From an uncultured Prevotellaceae bacterium (GTDB taxonomy: Bacteria; Bacteroidota; Bacteroidia; Bacteroidales; Bacteroidaceae): 36,827 nt of DNA. Every line of letters begins with the position of its first letter. The first letter of the stretch is position 1. The stretch lies in NCBI GenBank assembly GCA_945865175.1, contig CAMBDA010000031.1, forward strand, positions 1 through 36,827, read 5' to 3'. The notes beneath the pieces were generated by a model. It did no database searches and was not told the origin of the DNA. It saw only the letters and a list, made by a program, of their open reading frames with translations. The translations under genes were made by a program, and so were the position numbers. Positions 7,270-17,036 of the stretch are shown here, piece after piece.

Positions 7270-8168
7270 CCGCCAGCGGAGGGGTTCCAGGCGCGGATGT
7301 TGCGCATGAGGCCGTCATACTTGGCCCGCTTCACGGCACTGCCCTTGAAGAGCAGCCGGTATTGCTCCTCCGTGAGGGAGTGCCAGTCGGAGGGTGTCAT
7401 GGACAGAAGGGCCTCGGAGGGCTGGAATGCGGCGTCACCGCAGGGGGCATGACTGGCATGGGGGCACGCTAGCGAGCACTGGTCACATCCGTAGAAGGCC
7501 TCTTTCAGATGGAGGGGTTCCGGCCAGGGACCGCGGTGCTCGATGGTGAGATAGCTGAGGCAGCGGCGGGCATCCAGCCATCCGCTGTCCAGCGCATGGG
7601 ACGGACAGGCATCCACACAGCGATGGCAGGAGCCGCAGCGGTTTGCCATGGGCACGTCGTAGTGGTCGGCTTCTTCCATCACCACCAGCTCACCCAGAAA
7701 AAAGGTGCTGCCCTGGCCGGGAATCACCAGCTGGGAATGGCGGCCCTGCCACCCAAGGCCACACTGCCATGCCCAGTATTTCTCTGCCATTGGGGCGGTG
7801 TCCACAAAACAGCGGCCTGTAGCGCCTGCCAGCTGCAACAACTGCTGCAGACGTTCCTTCATCACCATGTGGTAGTCCTTGCCATGGGCATACCATGCCA
7901 GTCCCTCTACAGGATGTGCGGGGCGATAGGGGAGGGCCACAGAAATTACCGTGCGGGCACCTGGCACCAGCAGTGAGGGGTCCATGCGTAGCGGGGTGTG
8001 GCGTGCCATATAGTCCATGCCTGCGTGGGCGCCCGTTGCTATCCAGCGGCCGAAGTGGGTCTGTGCCTCAGCATCGAGCGGCAGTGCCCGGGCCATGCCG
8101 CAAGCAGAAAAGCCAAGGCGCAGGGCCTTGGCTTTGATGTCGTTGCTATTCAAATACACAGAATTCAT
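7266..8168 (-). CDS. queG: Epoxyqueuosine reductase QueG
   Basis: Cobalamin- and Fe-S-dependent enzyme that reduces epoxyqueuosine to queuosine in tRNA, the last step of Q biosynthesis. The protein is 300 residues from the ATG at 8168 (MNSVYLNSNDIKAKALRLGF). Two ferredoxin-like clusters are visible: CGSCHRCVDACP at about 178-189 and CDQCSLACPHASHAPC at about 228-243. The conserved FVDTAPMAEK with the proposed catalytic Asp is near 121-130. Length is slightly below that of E. coli QueG because the C-terminal HEAT-like tail is short, as in many Bacteroidetes. The start lies 23 bases inside the deacetylase gene, and an in-frame start at 8198 would overlap further. It is the last gene of the run from the GT117 gene. 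Confidence 0.93.
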   Translation of the reverse strand: MNSVYLNSNDIKAKALRLGFSACGMARALPLDAEAQTHFGRWIATGAHAGMDYMARHTPLRMDPSLLVPGARTVISVALPYRPAHPVEGLAWYAHGKDYHMVMKERLQQLLQLAGATGRCFVDTAPMAEKYWAWQCGLGWQGRHSQLVIPGQGSTFFLGELVVMEEADHYDVPMANRCGSCHRCVDACPSHALDSGWLDARRCLSYLTIEHRGPWPEPLHLKEAFYGCDQCSLACPHASHAPCGDAAFQPSEALLSMTPSDWHSLTEEQYRLLFKGSAVKRAKYDGLMRNIRAWNPSAGG

Positions 8169-8760
8169 ATCCTTGTTCACACAGCCATTGAAGCGCACGT
8201 GGCAGCGCGCCTTTCAGTTTGTCGATGCTCTTGAGCGAGTCGTGGAAGGTGATGATGCTGCCCGGGCGGGTGTAGCGCTTTACGTTCTGCACCACATCAT
8301 CGGCCGAGAGATAGCAGCTGTAGTCGCGTGTGACCACGTCCCACATCACCACCTTGAAGCCTTCTTTCCGCAAACGGTGGTACTGCGACACCCTCATCCA
8401 CCCGTGGGGTGGGCGGAAGAGGTCGGTGTGGAGCAGTTCGCCCGCCAGATACACATCCTGCAGATACTCCTCGTATTTCCATCTCAGGCCACCCAGGTGG
8501 TGGAAGGTGTGGTTGCCGATGCGGTGGCCGCGGCTTCTCACCTCGCGCACCAGATGGGGGTACTTTTGCGCATTGTCGCCCACCATGAAGAAGGTGGCGC
8601 GTGCGCCGAACCGCTCCAGTGTGTCCAGGATGAAGGGCGTGGCTGCGGGGATGGGACCGTCGTCGAAGGTCAGGTATACTGCCTTCCTGTGACGGTCCAT
8701 TCTCCACAGGGCATGCGGATAAATCCACCGCAGGAATATGGCCGGTTGTTCGATAATCAT
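8146..8760 (-). CDS. Polysaccharide deacetylase (NodB/CE4 family)
   Basis: A 204-residue metal-dependent deacetylase with a NodB homology domain. All five family motifs are visible: TFDDGP (31-36, base and metal Asp), NHTFHH (83-88, metal His84/His88), FRPPHG (115-120), DVVTRDY (141-147) and TFHDS (171-175). The family removes N- or O-acetyl groups from peptidoglycan or other glycans. Residues 1-28 are weakly hydrophobic but are not a clear signal peptide, so a location at the cytoplasmic face of the membrane is possible. The ATG overlaps the stop of the GT117 gene by 4 bases (ATGA), indicating translational coupling and suggesting related work on a cell-surface glycan (inference). Confidence 0.93.
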   Translation of the reverse strand: MIIEQPAIFLRWIYPHALWRMDRHRKAVYLTFDDGPIPAATPFILDTLERFGARATFFMVGDNAQKYPHLVREVRSRGHRIGNHTFHHLGGLRWKYEEYLQDVYLAGELLHTDLFRPPHGWMRVSQYHRLRKEGFKVVMWDVVTRDYSCYLSADDVVQNVKRYTRPGSIITFHDSLKSIDKLKGALPRALQWLCEQGYEFCVFE

Positions 8761-11700
8761 AAGCCGGAGACTATCTTCTGCAGGCTCTGATTGAAGGTGC
8801 CCAGCCGCTGCTCATACATGGCTGCCTTGTCGCTCCCGGCACTCTGGAGCACCTCGATGGAACTATGCAGGATGGACATGTTGTACATCAGCTCCTTGTC
8901 GTTGAGGAGCATGATATTGGTGGGCAGCGACAGATACCATTCCACGTATTCCGATGCGTTCTGTGCCACTGCCATGGCCATGGTCTCGGCTTCCTCCTTG
9001 AGGTTCACCTGAATGGCCACGCGTGCCAGGTCGAGCGAACCGCTGGGATAGTTGTGGGGCACGTTGTAGGCGGGCAGCACCTGGTTGGCATATTTCACCA
9101 CCTGTGCGGCGCTGTCGGCCTTGTTCTCTTCGAGCAGGCTCTGAGCCAGACGTGAGAAGTTGCGGCGGTGGGTGTAGCACATGCGCATGACGGTTTCGTC
9201 GATGTAGAGACCTTCCTTCTCGAGGCCGCCAAACTTGTACTTGTGCATCATGTTGTCAAACATGCGGTCGGTGTCGATGTCGCGGCCGCTCTGTTTGGTG
9301 TTGAAGGGTGTCACGCGGTAGGCCAGGCCTTCCTGCACGAAATAGTCGCCCAGGGCACCATAGTTGCTCGGACCCACGGTGTAGGCCACATACAGCGGGC
9401 GGGTCCAGTTGCACTGTGCCAGCATCTCGTACATCATCATCTCGCTCTTGTAAACGGCGCGTTTGCCCTTGAGGCTGATATGCATCACATCGGGGATGCT
9501 ATCGGCGGCCATCATCATGCCGCTCTTGCGTACGGCTTCCTTGTCGATAGTGAGGACGATGCTGTCGGTGGGGATAATCTGAAGTTCGGGATTGTCGTTG
9601 AGCACCCATTTGTCGATGATGTTGCGCAACTCGTAAGGGTTGTCGCCCAGCATCTCGCGCATCAGTTCAGGGTTGTCCTTGTAGTAGTCGATTACCTGCT
9701 TCAGGGTGTTGGGGCGCACGCTGATGCCTTCACGGGTACCGGCGACATACTGTAGGCGGCTCCAGTGGATGGGCACGGAGGGACTGTCGTAGGCGGGTCG
9801 CTTCATCTGGTCGATATACCAGTCGGTCTGCAGATAGGAGAGGTTGCACACACGTGCATCGGTGCGCAGGCCTTCGGTCTCCTGGCAATACCACAGGGGG
9901 AAGGTGTCGTTGTCGCCGTTGGTGAAGATGATGGGACCAGCGCCCTCCTGGAGGGTTTGCAGATAGTTCTGTCCGAAGTCGCGGCAGGTGTAGCGTCCCG
10001 AACGGTCGTGGTCGTCCCATGTCTGGCCGGCCATCTGAATGGGCACCAGTACACACAGGCAACTGAGGGCGGCACACAGGTTGTCGCTCTTGAGCACCCT
10101 GCGCAGGGCCTCGCAAACGCCGGCCACACCCATGCCACACCAGATGGCGAAGGCATAGAACGAGCCTGCATAGGCATAGTCACGCTCACGCGGTTGCATG
10201 GGTGTCTGGTTGAGGTAGATGACAATGGCAAGTCCGGTCATGAAGAACAGGAAGAACACCACCCAGAACTGCTTTTCTCCAGTGCCGTCCACCAGGTTGC
10301 GCTTGTGGAAGAGCTGCCAGAAGAAGCCAATCAGTCCCAGCAGCAGGGGCAGGCAGTAGAAGACATTGCGGCCCTTGTTCTCACGCAGCTCGGCGGGGAG
10401 CTGGCTCTGGTCGCCCAGCCGCAGGTTGTCGAGGAAGGGAATGCCCGTTATCCAGTTGCCCTTTTCCCATTCGCCGTTGCCTTGGATGTCGTTCTGCCGG
10501 CCGGCGAAGTTCCACATGAAATAGCGCCAGTACATGAAGTTGACTTGGTAGCTGAAGAAGAAGCGGAGGTTCTCCAGCATCGTGGGCACCTTCACCTTTA
10601 CCATCTCGCCACAGCGGTCATACATCACCTCCTTGCCCTTGACGCCGCCCATCCAGCTCTCATAGGCCTCCACGTGTTCGGGACGGTCGCTGTACATGCG
10701 GGGGAAGAGCATGTTCTGGGCATAGACGTATTCCACGTCGTAGCGCTGTATTTCATAGCGGTCGGGCTCGTCGGGGCTGGCCTTTTCCTTACGCTGGTAC
10801 ACGGGGGCTCCCTGTTTGCTCACAGGCACGCAGTAATTGCCGTCAGGGCGGAGCAGCACCTGACTGGTGTAGGCAGGACCGTAGAAGAGCGGGTGGTCGC
10901 CATACTGCTCGCGGCTCAGATAGGTGCCCAGGGTGAAAATGTCTTCGGGGCTGTTCTGGTCCATGGGCGTATTGGCGGAGCTGCGGATGACGATGACGGC
11001 ATACGAGCTGTAGCCTATCATAATCATGAGCATGCACAGCAGGGTAGTGTTCATTATGCGTGCGCTCACGAGATAGTGTCCCATCTTCTTGTAGTTGAGG
11101 CAGGCCAGCAGGAGACCCAGCACCACCACGCCCACCACGATGCTGGTGATGCCGTAGCTGTAGAAGGGAATGCCCAGCATGCCTACACTGAGCAGGAAGG
11201 AGATGTTCATGAGCCGGCGGTTGCGCTGTCGGGCGGTTTCATAGATACTCCACAGCACGATGGCCACCAGCAGTACCATGTACACGATGAGGCCTGTGTT
11301 GAAGGGGAGGCCCAGCGTGTTGACAAAGAACAGCTCAAACCATCCGCCCACCTTCACGATGCCTGGCACGATGCCGTAGAGCACGGCGGCCACCAGCAGA
11401 AAGCTCACGCCCAGGGCCACCATGGAGCCCTTGGCATTGGCCTTGGGGTATTTCTTGTAATAATACACCAGCACGATGGCGGGCAGACACAGCAGGTTGA
11501 GCAGGTGCACGCCGATGCTGAGGCCCGTAAGGTAGGCAATGAGGATGAGCCAGCGGTCGCTATGGGGCTCGTCGGCATGCTCCTCCCATTTGAGGATGAG
11601 CCAGAAGACCACAGCCGTGAACAGACTGCTGGAGGCATATACCTCACCCTCCACAGCGCTGAACCAGAAGGTGTCACTGAAGGTGTAGATGAGTGCGCCG

Positions 11701-12077
11701 GTAAGGGCGGATGCTTCTACCGTGATGAGCTGCGACAGGGAGGTTACCACACCATCGGTGCCCACGAGTTTGCGTGTGAGGTGGCTGATGCTCCAGAAGA
11801 GGAACATGATGCAGGCCGCACTGAAGAGGGCGCTCATGGTGTTGACCATGCGTGCCACCATGGTGGGGTCGCTCACAAACTGGGTGAACAGGTTTCCCAT
11901 GAGCATGAAGAAGGGTGCGCCGGGCGGATGTCCCACTTCCAACTTGTAGGCAGTGGTGATAAACTCCGGACAGTCCCAAAAACTAGCCGTGGGCTCGATG
12001 GTACTGCAGTACACAAAGGCCGCAATGGCAAAGGTGATCCAACCCATCAGGTTGTCTACGATTTTGAACTGTTTCAT
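8757..12077 (-). CDS. GT117/DUF2723 family polytopic membrane protein (putative glycosyltransferase)
   Basis: A 1106-residue protein of the DUF2723 family, now grouped as GT117 and related to eukaryotic TMEM260 O-mannosyltransferase. The N-terminal half (about 1-400) has many hydrophobic segments. The signature TASFWDCPEFITTAYKLEVG (near 30-49), followed by HPPGAPFF, carries the acidic residue of GT-C-type active sites. Two or three further membrane segments lie at about 570-690 (FYCLPLLLGLIGFFW, FFLFFMTGLAIVIYL). The C-terminal 400 residues are soluble, begin around TNGDNDTFPLWYCQE, and are probably periplasmic. The likely role is transfer of a sugar from a lipid-linked donor to exported protein or glycan (inference from family). 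It has its own -7 box and is coupled to the deacetylase. The 812-codon frame on the opposite strand is a composition artefact. Confidence 0.88.
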   Translation of the reverse strand: MKQFKIVDNLMGWITFAIAAFVYCSTIEPTASFWDCPEFITTAYKLEVGHPPGAPFFMLMGNLFTQFVSDPTMVARMVNTMSALFSAACIMFLFWSISHLTRKLVGTDGVVTSLSQLITVEASALTGALIYTFSDTFWFSAVEGEVYASSSLFTAVVFWLILKWEEHADEPHSDRWLILIAYLTGLSIGVHLLNLLCLPAIVLVYYYKKYPKANAKGSMVALGVSFLLVAAVLYGIVPGIVKVGGWFELFFVNTLGLPFNTGLIVYMVLLVAIVLWSIYETARQRNRRLMNISFLLSVGMLGIPFYSYGITSIVVGVVVLGLLLACLNYKKMGHYLVSARIMNTTLLCMLMIMIGYSSYAVIVIRSSANTPMDQNSPEDIFTLGTYLSREQYGDHPLFYGPAYTSQVLLRPDGNYCVPVSKQGAPVYQRKEKASPDEPDRYEIQRYDVEYVYAQNMLFPRMYSDRPEHVEAYESWMGGVKGKEVMYDRCGEMVKVKVPTMLENLRFFFSYQVNFMYWRYFMWNFAGRQNDIQGNGEWEKGNWITGIPFLDNLRLGDQSQLPAELRENKGRNVFYCLPLLLGLIGFFWQLFHKRNLVDGTGEKQFWVVFFLFFMTGLAIVIYLNQTPMQPRERDYAYAGSFYAFAIWCGMGVAGVCEALRRVLKSDNLCAALSCLCVLVPIQMAGQTWDDHDRSGRYTCRDFGQNYLQTLQEGAGPIIFTNGDNDTFPLWYCQETEGLRTDARVCNLSYLQTDWYIDQMKRPAYDSPSVPIHWSRLQYVAGTREGISVRPNTLKQVIDYYKDNPELMREMLGDNPYELRNIIDKWVLNDNPELQIIPTDSIVLTIDKEAVRKSGMMMAADSIPDVMHISLKGKRAVYKSEMMMYEMLAQCNWTRPLYVAYTVGPSNYGALGDYFVQEGLAYRVTPFNTKQSGRDIDTDRMFDNMMHKYKFGGLEKEGLYIDETVMRMCYTHRRNFSRLAQSLLEENKADSAAQVVKYANQVLPAYNVPHNYPSGSLDLARVAIQVNLKEEAETMAMAVAQNASEYVEWYLSLPTNIMLLNDKELMYNMSILHSSIEVLQSAGSDKAAMYEQRLGTFNQSLQKIVSGL

Positions 12078-12111
12078 TATGAAAAAATGGTTGTTAATTA
12101 TTTTCTGGCTG

Positions 12112-12119
12112 CAAAGTTA
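12112..12119 (-). promoter_or_regulatory. -7 box of the GT117 gene
   Basis: On the minus strand this reads TAACTTTG, identical to the -7 box of the serine acetyltransferase gene, 34 bases upstream of the ATG at 12077. No clear -33 TTTG at standard spacing. It splits the long minus-strand run into two transcripts or adds an internal promoter. Confidence 0.5.
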
Positions 12120-12177
12120 TACAATTTTGCGGAGGCAGGCTCCATTTCTGTCTTATTTTTAGTTAACAGAGGGGCAT

Positions 12178-12627
12178 TTATACCATGTCCAAGGCCCAGA
12201 TGAGCAGGGCATAACGGAGGGCTTTGCCCAAAAGGATGCTTATGAACGATGTGACCACACCGCTGCGCATGAATCCCAGCGTGACGCTGAGCACGCTCCC
12301 CAGAATGGGCAGAAAGCAGAAAAAGCCCATCCATGCGCCTCCGTGCTGCATCCAGCGCTGGGCCCTGAATATTTTCTCGCGTGGGACGTGGAGATAGCGT
12401 TCTATCCACTCCAGGCGCCCCAGGGTGCCCACCCAGTAGTTGAACATGCTGCCCAGCACATTGCCTGCGGTGGCGCTCACGAAGAGCGGCCAGGGGCTCA
12501 GCCCCGACAGCAGCAGCCCGGCCAGCACCAGCTCGCTGCTGAACGGGAATACGCTACCGGCAATGAAGGCCGACACCCCCATGCCCAGGTAGCCATACTC
12601 CATCAGGAATAGAATGATGGCATCCAT
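12178..12627 (-). CDS. YqaA-like small membrane protein (VTT/DedA superfamily)
   Basis: A 149-residue inner-membrane protein with the VTT-type pattern: an N-terminal hairpin (LMEYGYLGMGVSAFIAGSVFPF), the motif region SELVLAGLLLSGLSPWPLF, the glycine-rich GNVLGSMFNYWVGTLGR, a short cytoplasmic helix, then FLPILGSVLSVTLGFMRSG and a last segment. This matches YqaA of the DedA superfamily, associated with lipid or small-molecule transport and membrane homeostasis, with no firm biochemical role for this subgroup. The start overlaps the end of the upstream membrane-protein gene by 25 bases. The stop is 100 bases before the GT117 start. Confidence 0.85.
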   Translation of the reverse strand: MDAIILFLMEYGYLGMGVSAFIAGSVFPFSSELVLAGLLLSGLSPWPLFVSATAGNVLGSMFNYWVGTLGRLEWIERYLHVPREKIFRAQRWMQHGGAWMGFFCFLPILGSVLSVTLGFMRSGVVTSFISILLGKALRYALLIWALDMV

Positions 12628-13553
12628 AGTCGTAACATTGCCATGGCGGCAAAAATGATAAGTGTGAGGATAAAGAGTATGTGGCTGACCCTACTCTTTG
12701 AGAGGGAAAAATAGTGCGACACAAGGGGCGCGCTGCTGAGTACGGCCATGGGTAGCAGCATGACGTGGAGGGTGGGCTGAAAAGCCAGGGCAATCCCTGT
12801 TACCAGTGTCTGGCACACACACACGTAGAGGCACATGCGCACGCTGATGTTGTCGTCGTAGCAGTTGGCCAGATAGTGGAGACTGCCCACCAGTGCCAGA
12901 AGCAGTGTGAGGCTCCATCCGATGATGTGGGGCACGGTCAGCGCTGCATACCATCCCCACTGGGGGAACTGTAGCCCCTCAAAGCCGGCTGCAAATTGCT
13001 GTAGTGGCTCTGTCTGGCCCGTCCACAGACACCATGTGCCCACAAACCAGAAGGGAGTGGCCAGCCCGATGAGGCCGGCCATGAGCGTGCGTCCCGTGAG
13101 GCAGCGCATGAAGGCATACATGTACCACCAGTAGCACAGGCACAGGCACAGCAGCGGCGGGAATCCCATGCTGCCCATTGCCAGCAGGGCAAAGGCGTTG
13201 AATGTTGTGCCCGTGGCCTTTCGTTGCTGATAGGTGTGCAGCAGCAGATAGAAGCTTGCGGCAAAAAGCGTCACCACCACTCCTTCGCGTAGCCCCTGCC
13301 GGAAGAAACCCATCACCGCCACGCACAGAAGCCAGTAGCATTCGGCAAACTGGGTGTGCTTGCGTACGAACTTGCAGTAGGCATCGGACGTGATGAGCAT
13401 GACCACGGAGATGAGGCACAGCACCCCGCCCGTGATGTTCTCCCACAGCGTACCTGTCAGCGGCCTACACCAGAGCAGGGCAGTGAGCGCCACGCATGTG
13501 GGGAATGTGAGCGCGCTCTCTGCCATGCGGTTTTGCAACCTGCTGTCTCTCAT
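12603..13553 (-). CDS. Polytopic membrane protein of unknown function
   Basis: A 316-residue protein with roughly nine or ten hydrophobic segments spread over its whole length (for example FPTCVALTALLWCR, ITGGVLCLISVVMLITS, LLALVGSLHYLANC, ILFILTLIIFAAMAML). I do not recognise a family with confidence; it recalls small Bacteroidetes membrane proteins of the DUF6427 kind found beside purD. It is cysteine- and tryptophan-rich in the middle (LLCLCLCYWWYMYAFMRCL). No catalytic motif is visible. The ATG shares one base with the purD stop codon (TAATG), and the 3' end overlaps yqaA, so purD, this gene and yqaA are probably translated from one mRNA. Confidence 0.75.
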   Translation of the reverse strand: MRDSRLQNRMAESALTFPTCVALTALLWCRPLTGTLWENITGGVLCLISVVMLITSDAYCKFVRKHTQFAECYWLLCVAVMGFFRQGLREGVVVTLFAASFYLLLHTYQQRKATGTTFNAFALLAMGSMGFPPLLCLCLCYWWYMYAFMRCLTGRTLMAGLIGLATPFWFVGTWCLWTGQTEPLQQFAAGFEGLQFPQWGWYAALTVPHIIGWSLTLLLALVGSLHYLANCYDDNISVRMCLYVCVCQTLVTGIALAFQPTLHVMLLPMAVLSSAPLVSHYFSLSKSRVSHILFILTLIIFAAMAMLRLWMPSFYS

Positions 13554-14821
13554 TAGAGGTCGGCTCCTATGTCGGAACGGAAGTATTTCTTCTCAAAATT
13601 GATTTTCTGAGCCTCGGCAAAACTCTTGGCCAGGGCTTCGGCCTTGGTGGAACCATAGCTGCTCACGGCCATCACACGGCCGCCGGCGGTTACCACCTGT
13701 CCGTCCTTCAGGGAAGTGCCTGCATGGAACACCACACTGCCTTCCACCTGGTCGAGTCCTGTGATGGGATAGCCCTTGCCATAGGCACCGGGATAACCGC
13801 CGCTCACCAGCATCACGCACACGGCGCTGCGAGCATCGGTCTCCACCTTGCAATCGTCCAGCCTGTTTTCGGCAACGGCCTGGAACAGTTCCACCAGGTC
13901 GGTCTTGAGGCGCAGCATTACGGTTTCCGTCTCAGGGTCGCCCATGCGCACGTTATACTCTATCACCTTTGGGTCGCCGTCCACATTGATGAGGCCGAAG
14001 AAGATGAATCCATGGTAGTCGATGCCTTCCTCTGCCAGGCCTTCCACTGTGGGGCGTATGATACGGTTCTCCACCTTGGCCATCCATTCCTTGTCGGCAA
14101 AGGGCACGGGGCTCACACTGCCCATGCCACCGGTGTTTAGCCCGGTGTCGCCTTCGCCGATGCGCTTGTAGTCTTTGGCTTCGGGCAGGATGGCATAGTG
14201 GCGGCCGTCGGTGAGCACAAACACCGAGCATTCGATGCCGGCCATGAATTCCTCTATCACCACACGGCTGCTGGCATTGCCAAACATGCCTCCCAGCATC
14301 TCCTCCAGTTCGCGTTCGGCCTCCTCCAGAGTGGGCAGGATGAGCACGCCCTTTCCGGCACAGAGGCCGTCAGCCTTGAGCACGTAGGGCGGTTGCAGGG
14401 TGCGCAGAAAGGCCTTTCCCTCCTCCAGGGTGTCGCCCGTGAAGGTGCGGTAGGCGGCTGTGGGAATATGGTGGCGCTGCATGAAGGCCTTGGCATAGTC
14501 CTTGCTGCCCTCAAGCACCGCTCCCTGGCGGCTGGGCCCGATGACGGGGACGGCGGCCAGATGGGGGTCGGCCTTGAAATAGTCGTAGATGCCCTTCACC
14601 AGAGGGTCTTCGGGTCCTACTACCACCATGTCCACCTTGTGCTCCAGCACAAAGTCCCTGATGGTGTCAAAATCATCGGCCTTGATGGGGACATTGGTAC
14701 CCACTTGTGCGGTGCCCGCGTTTCCGGGGGCGATATACAGCTGGCTTGTCTTGGGGCTCTGGGCAATCTTCCAGGCCAGGGCGTGCTCGCGGCCGCCGCT
14801 TCCCAAAAGTAGTATGTTCAT
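13553..14821 (-). CDS. purD: Phosphoribosylamine-glycine ligase PurD (GAR synthetase)
   Basis: Second step of de novo purine synthesis: ATP-dependent ligation of glycine to phosphoribosylamine. The 422-residue length is standard. The N-terminal domain begins [20 protein letters not shown], followed by the typical [10 protein letters not shown]. The ATP-grasp part holds [19 protein letters not shown], the glycine-rich [15 protein letters not shown] strand, and the metal-binding [17 protein letters not shown] near residue 290. The C-terminal domain has [16 protein letters not shown]. It lies between a DPP-IV-like peptidase (52-base gap) and a membrane protein; no other purine gene is near, so the grouping is probably chance or shared growth control. 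The call is secure. Confidence 0.97.
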   Translation of the reverse strand: MNILLLGSGGREHALAWKIAQSPKTSQLYIAPGNAGTAQVGTNVPIKADDFDTIRDFVLEHKVDMVVVGPEDPLVKGIYDYFKADPHLAAVPVIGPSRQGAVLEGSKDYAKAFMQRHHIPTAAYRTFTGDTLEEGKAFLRTLQPPYVLKADGLCAGKGVLILPTLEEAERELEEMLGGMFGNASSRVVIEEFMAGIECSVFVLTDGRHYAILPEAKDYKRIGEGDTGLNTGGMGSVSPVPFADKEWMAKVENRIIRPTVEGLAEEGIDYHGFIFFGLINVDGDPKVIEYNVRMGDPETETVMLRLKTDLVELFQAVAENRLDDCKVETDARSAVCVMLVSGGYPGAYGKGYPITGLDQVEGSVVFHAGTSLKDGQVVTAGGRVMAVSSYGSTKAEALAKSFAEAQKINFEKKYFRSDIGADL

Positions 14822-14873
14822 GTCTTTTTCCTGTGTTTAAATAGGTGTATCAATGTATTGTGTTTGTCTGATG

Positions 14874-17036
14874 CTATTTGAGATAGTCCTCAAAGTAGCG
14901 CGTGATGCGCTCGTGCAGGTGAATCTGGTCGCGCCCGTACATGTTGTGGCCCTGTCCGGGGTAGAGGAAGAGGTCGGGCTGTGTGCCGGCGTCTTCACAT
15001 GCGCGGATAAAGGAAAGGCTATGCTGGGGCACACAGGTGGGGTCGTTGTAGCCCAGGATTACCTGCAGGCGGCCCTTCAGGTTGCCGGCCTTGCCCAGGA
15101 GGCTGGTGGAGGCATATCCCTCGGGATTGTCCTGCGGGGTGCCCATGTAGCGTTCGCCATACATCACCTCATAGTATTTCCAGTCGATGACGGGGCCTCC
15201 GGCCACGCCCACCTTGAACACATCGGGATAGGTGCACATGAGACTGCTGGTCATGAATCCGCCAAAGCTCCATCCGTGCACGCCCAGCCGCTGGGCATCC
15301 ACCCAGGGCTGGCTCTTGAGATATTCCACGCCCTGCAGCTGGTCCTGCATCTCCACCACGCCCAGTTGGTGCCATGTAGCCTGTTCAAAGGCCAGTCCGC
15401 GCCATTCGCTGCCCCGGTTGTCCAGGATGAAGAGCACATAGCCCAACTGTGCCATGTAGGCTTCCCATCCGCGCATTCCCCAGTGCCAGGATGCCTGTAC
15501 GTTGTGGGCATGAGGACCTCCGTATACATACACCACGGCGGGGTATTTTTTGGTGGAATCGAACCCTACGGGCAGTACCATCCTGAAGAACAGGTCGGTC
15601 ACTCCGTCGGCGGCCTTGATGGAGCCGCTGGTAATCTCGGGGATGCTGAAGCCCTGTTCCTTCCAGGGGTCGGCGGCCGTGAGGAGGTTCACGGCTTTTC
15701 CCTTGGCCGTCTCTACCAGGTTTACGCTCCGGGGCACCGAGGGACTGCTCCACGAATCGATGACCCTGCTGCCGTCGGCGCTGCAGGTGGCGCTGTGCAC
15801 GCCTTCCTGGTCGCCCAGCGGGGTGGTCTTCCCTGTCTTCACGCTCACGGCATAGAGGCAGGAATAGCGCGGGTCGCGCTCGTTGCTCCTGTAGATTACG
15901 CTTTTCTGCCTGGTGTTGAATCCTACCATCTGCTGCACCACCCACGGCCCGCGGGTGAGTTGCCTGGCCTGTCCGCTGTTCACGTCCAGCACGTACAGGT
16001 GGTTGTATCCGTCGCGCTGGCTCTGCATGATGGCTTTGCCTTCGTCCCAGGGCAGGAAGGCCAGCTCGTGCATGGGTTCCACGTATTTGTCATCCTTCTC
16101 CGAGAGCAACTCCCTCAGGGGTTGTCCGGTGGCCGTGTCGTAGGCCATCAGGCGCATGTGGTTCTGCCGGCGGTTGAGTTCGAACACATAGAGGGTCTTG
16201 CCATCGGGTGCCCAGGACAGATTGGTGTGGTAGTCTTCCTTCTCTCCCACCAGGTCCATCCATGTGGTGGTGCCGGTTTCTACGTCATAGATGCCCACCT
16301 TCACCTCGTGGCTCCTTTCTCCGGCCATGGGGTAGTGATCGGTGTAGGTGGTAGCAATGCGGGTGGTGATGTCCACTTGCGGATAGCTGGGAACCATCGA
16401 CTGGTCCATGCGATAGAAAGCCAGTTTCTTGCCGTCGGGGCTCCAGAAGGTGCCTTTCTCGATGCCCCATTCGTTGCGGTGCACGCTGGTGCCGTATACG
16501 ATGTTGTCCGAGCCGTCGGTGCTGCCGTCGGTGGTCACCTGCAGGGTTTTGCCGTCGGCCGTCTGTACGTACAGGTTGCCCTTCACGGTATAGGCCAGGT
16601 TTCTGCTCTGCGGGTTCCAGTCCTGGTTGGCCGCTCCTTCGGGGATGGACTGTGTCCATTCCACGGTGTGGCGGGTGAAGTCGATGAGCGTGCGCTCTCT
16701 GGCTCCTGTCACCAGCACCAGCGGTTCTCCTTCATAGGGGAAGCGGGTGTTGTGGCCGCTGTAGGCAATTTTCTTGCCGGCCCACTGGTTGAGGTCTTCT
16801 ATGCTGAAGAGCACCTTGCCGCCGTCCGCGTCGGCCACCTCCTCGGCGCGTGTCTCCAGGGCAGTATTGCCCCACCACGTGAGATGCTTGTTCTCGGGCA
16901 CCATCTGGTGGTACTGGTTGCCGCCGCCCAACAGGTGTTCCAGGGTCAGGGGCTTCTGGGCTGCCAGGTCTGTGCTTGCAGTCATCATGATTATGGGTAA
17001 TAGCAGCAATGATAGGGTATGGGTTCTAGTCTTCAT
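14874..17036 (-). CDS. Exported S9 family peptidase, dipeptidyl peptidase IV-like
   Basis: A 720-residue serine exopeptidase, probably periplasmic, that cleaves dipeptides or tripeptides (typically after proline) from peptide N-termini. The start at 17036 gives a good signal peptide (MKTRTHTLSLLLLPIIMMTA, cleavage near LAA/Q). The frame stays open for 95 more codons upstream, but those lie inside the methyltransferase gene and have a shadow composition. The N-terminal beta-propeller (DPPIV_N) spans about 75-440. The alpha/beta hydrolase domain follows, with the nucleophile in GWSFGG (about S590), the Asp in GYNDPTC (about D665) and the His in GQGHNMYG (about H697). The start overlaps the rlmL-like gene by 11 bases. 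Such enzymes support peptide use in asaccharolytic and gut Bacteroidetes; the exact dipeptide specificity is not determined. Confidence 0.92.
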   Translation of the reverse strand: MKTRTHTLSLLLLPIIMMTASTDLAAQKPLTLEHLLGGGNQYHQMVPENKHLTWWGNTALETRAEEVADADGGKVLFSIEDLNQWAGKKIAYSGHNTRFPYEGEPLVLVTGARERTLIDFTRHTVEWTQSIPEGAANQDWNPQSRNLAYTVKGNLYVQTADGKTLQVTTDGSTDGSDNIVYGTSVHRNEWGIEKGTFWSPDGKKLAFYRMDQSMVPSYPQVDITTRIATTYTDHYPMAGERSHEVKVGIYDVETGTTTWMDLVGEKEDYHTNLSWAPDGKTLYVFELNRRQNHMRLMAYDTATGQPLRELLSEKDDKYVEPMHELAFLPWDEGKAIMQSQRDGYNHLYVLDVNSGQARQLTRGPWVVQQMVGFNTRQKSVIYRSNERDPRYSCLYAVSVKTGKTTPLGDQEGVHSATCSADGSRVIDSWSSPSVPRSVNLVETAKGKAVNLLTAADPWKEQGFSIPEITSGSIKAADGVTDLFFRMVLPVGFDSTKKYPAVVYVYGGPHAHNVQASWHWGMRGWEAYMAQLGYVLFILDNRGSEWRGLAFEQATWHQLGVVEMQDQLQGVEYLKSQPWVDAQRLGVHGWSFGGFMTSSLMCTYPDVFKVGVAGGPVIDWKYYEVMYGERYMGTPQDNPEGYASTSLLGKAGNLKGRLQVILGYNDPTCVPQHSLSFIRACEDAGTQPDLFLYPGQGHNMYGRDQIHLHERITRYFEDYLK

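Noticed and set aside
9765..12203. An 812-codon open frame on the plus strand opposite the GT117 gene
   Set aside because: It mirrors a high-GC gene codon by codon, is His/Gly/Val/Ala-rich with no recognisable domain, and the minus-strand protein is a clear family member with a promoter.
14853..17000. A 715-codon open frame on the plus strand opposite the S9 peptidase
   Set aside because: Same shadow composition (His- and Val-rich, no domain); the minus-strand gene has signal peptide and complete catalytic triad.
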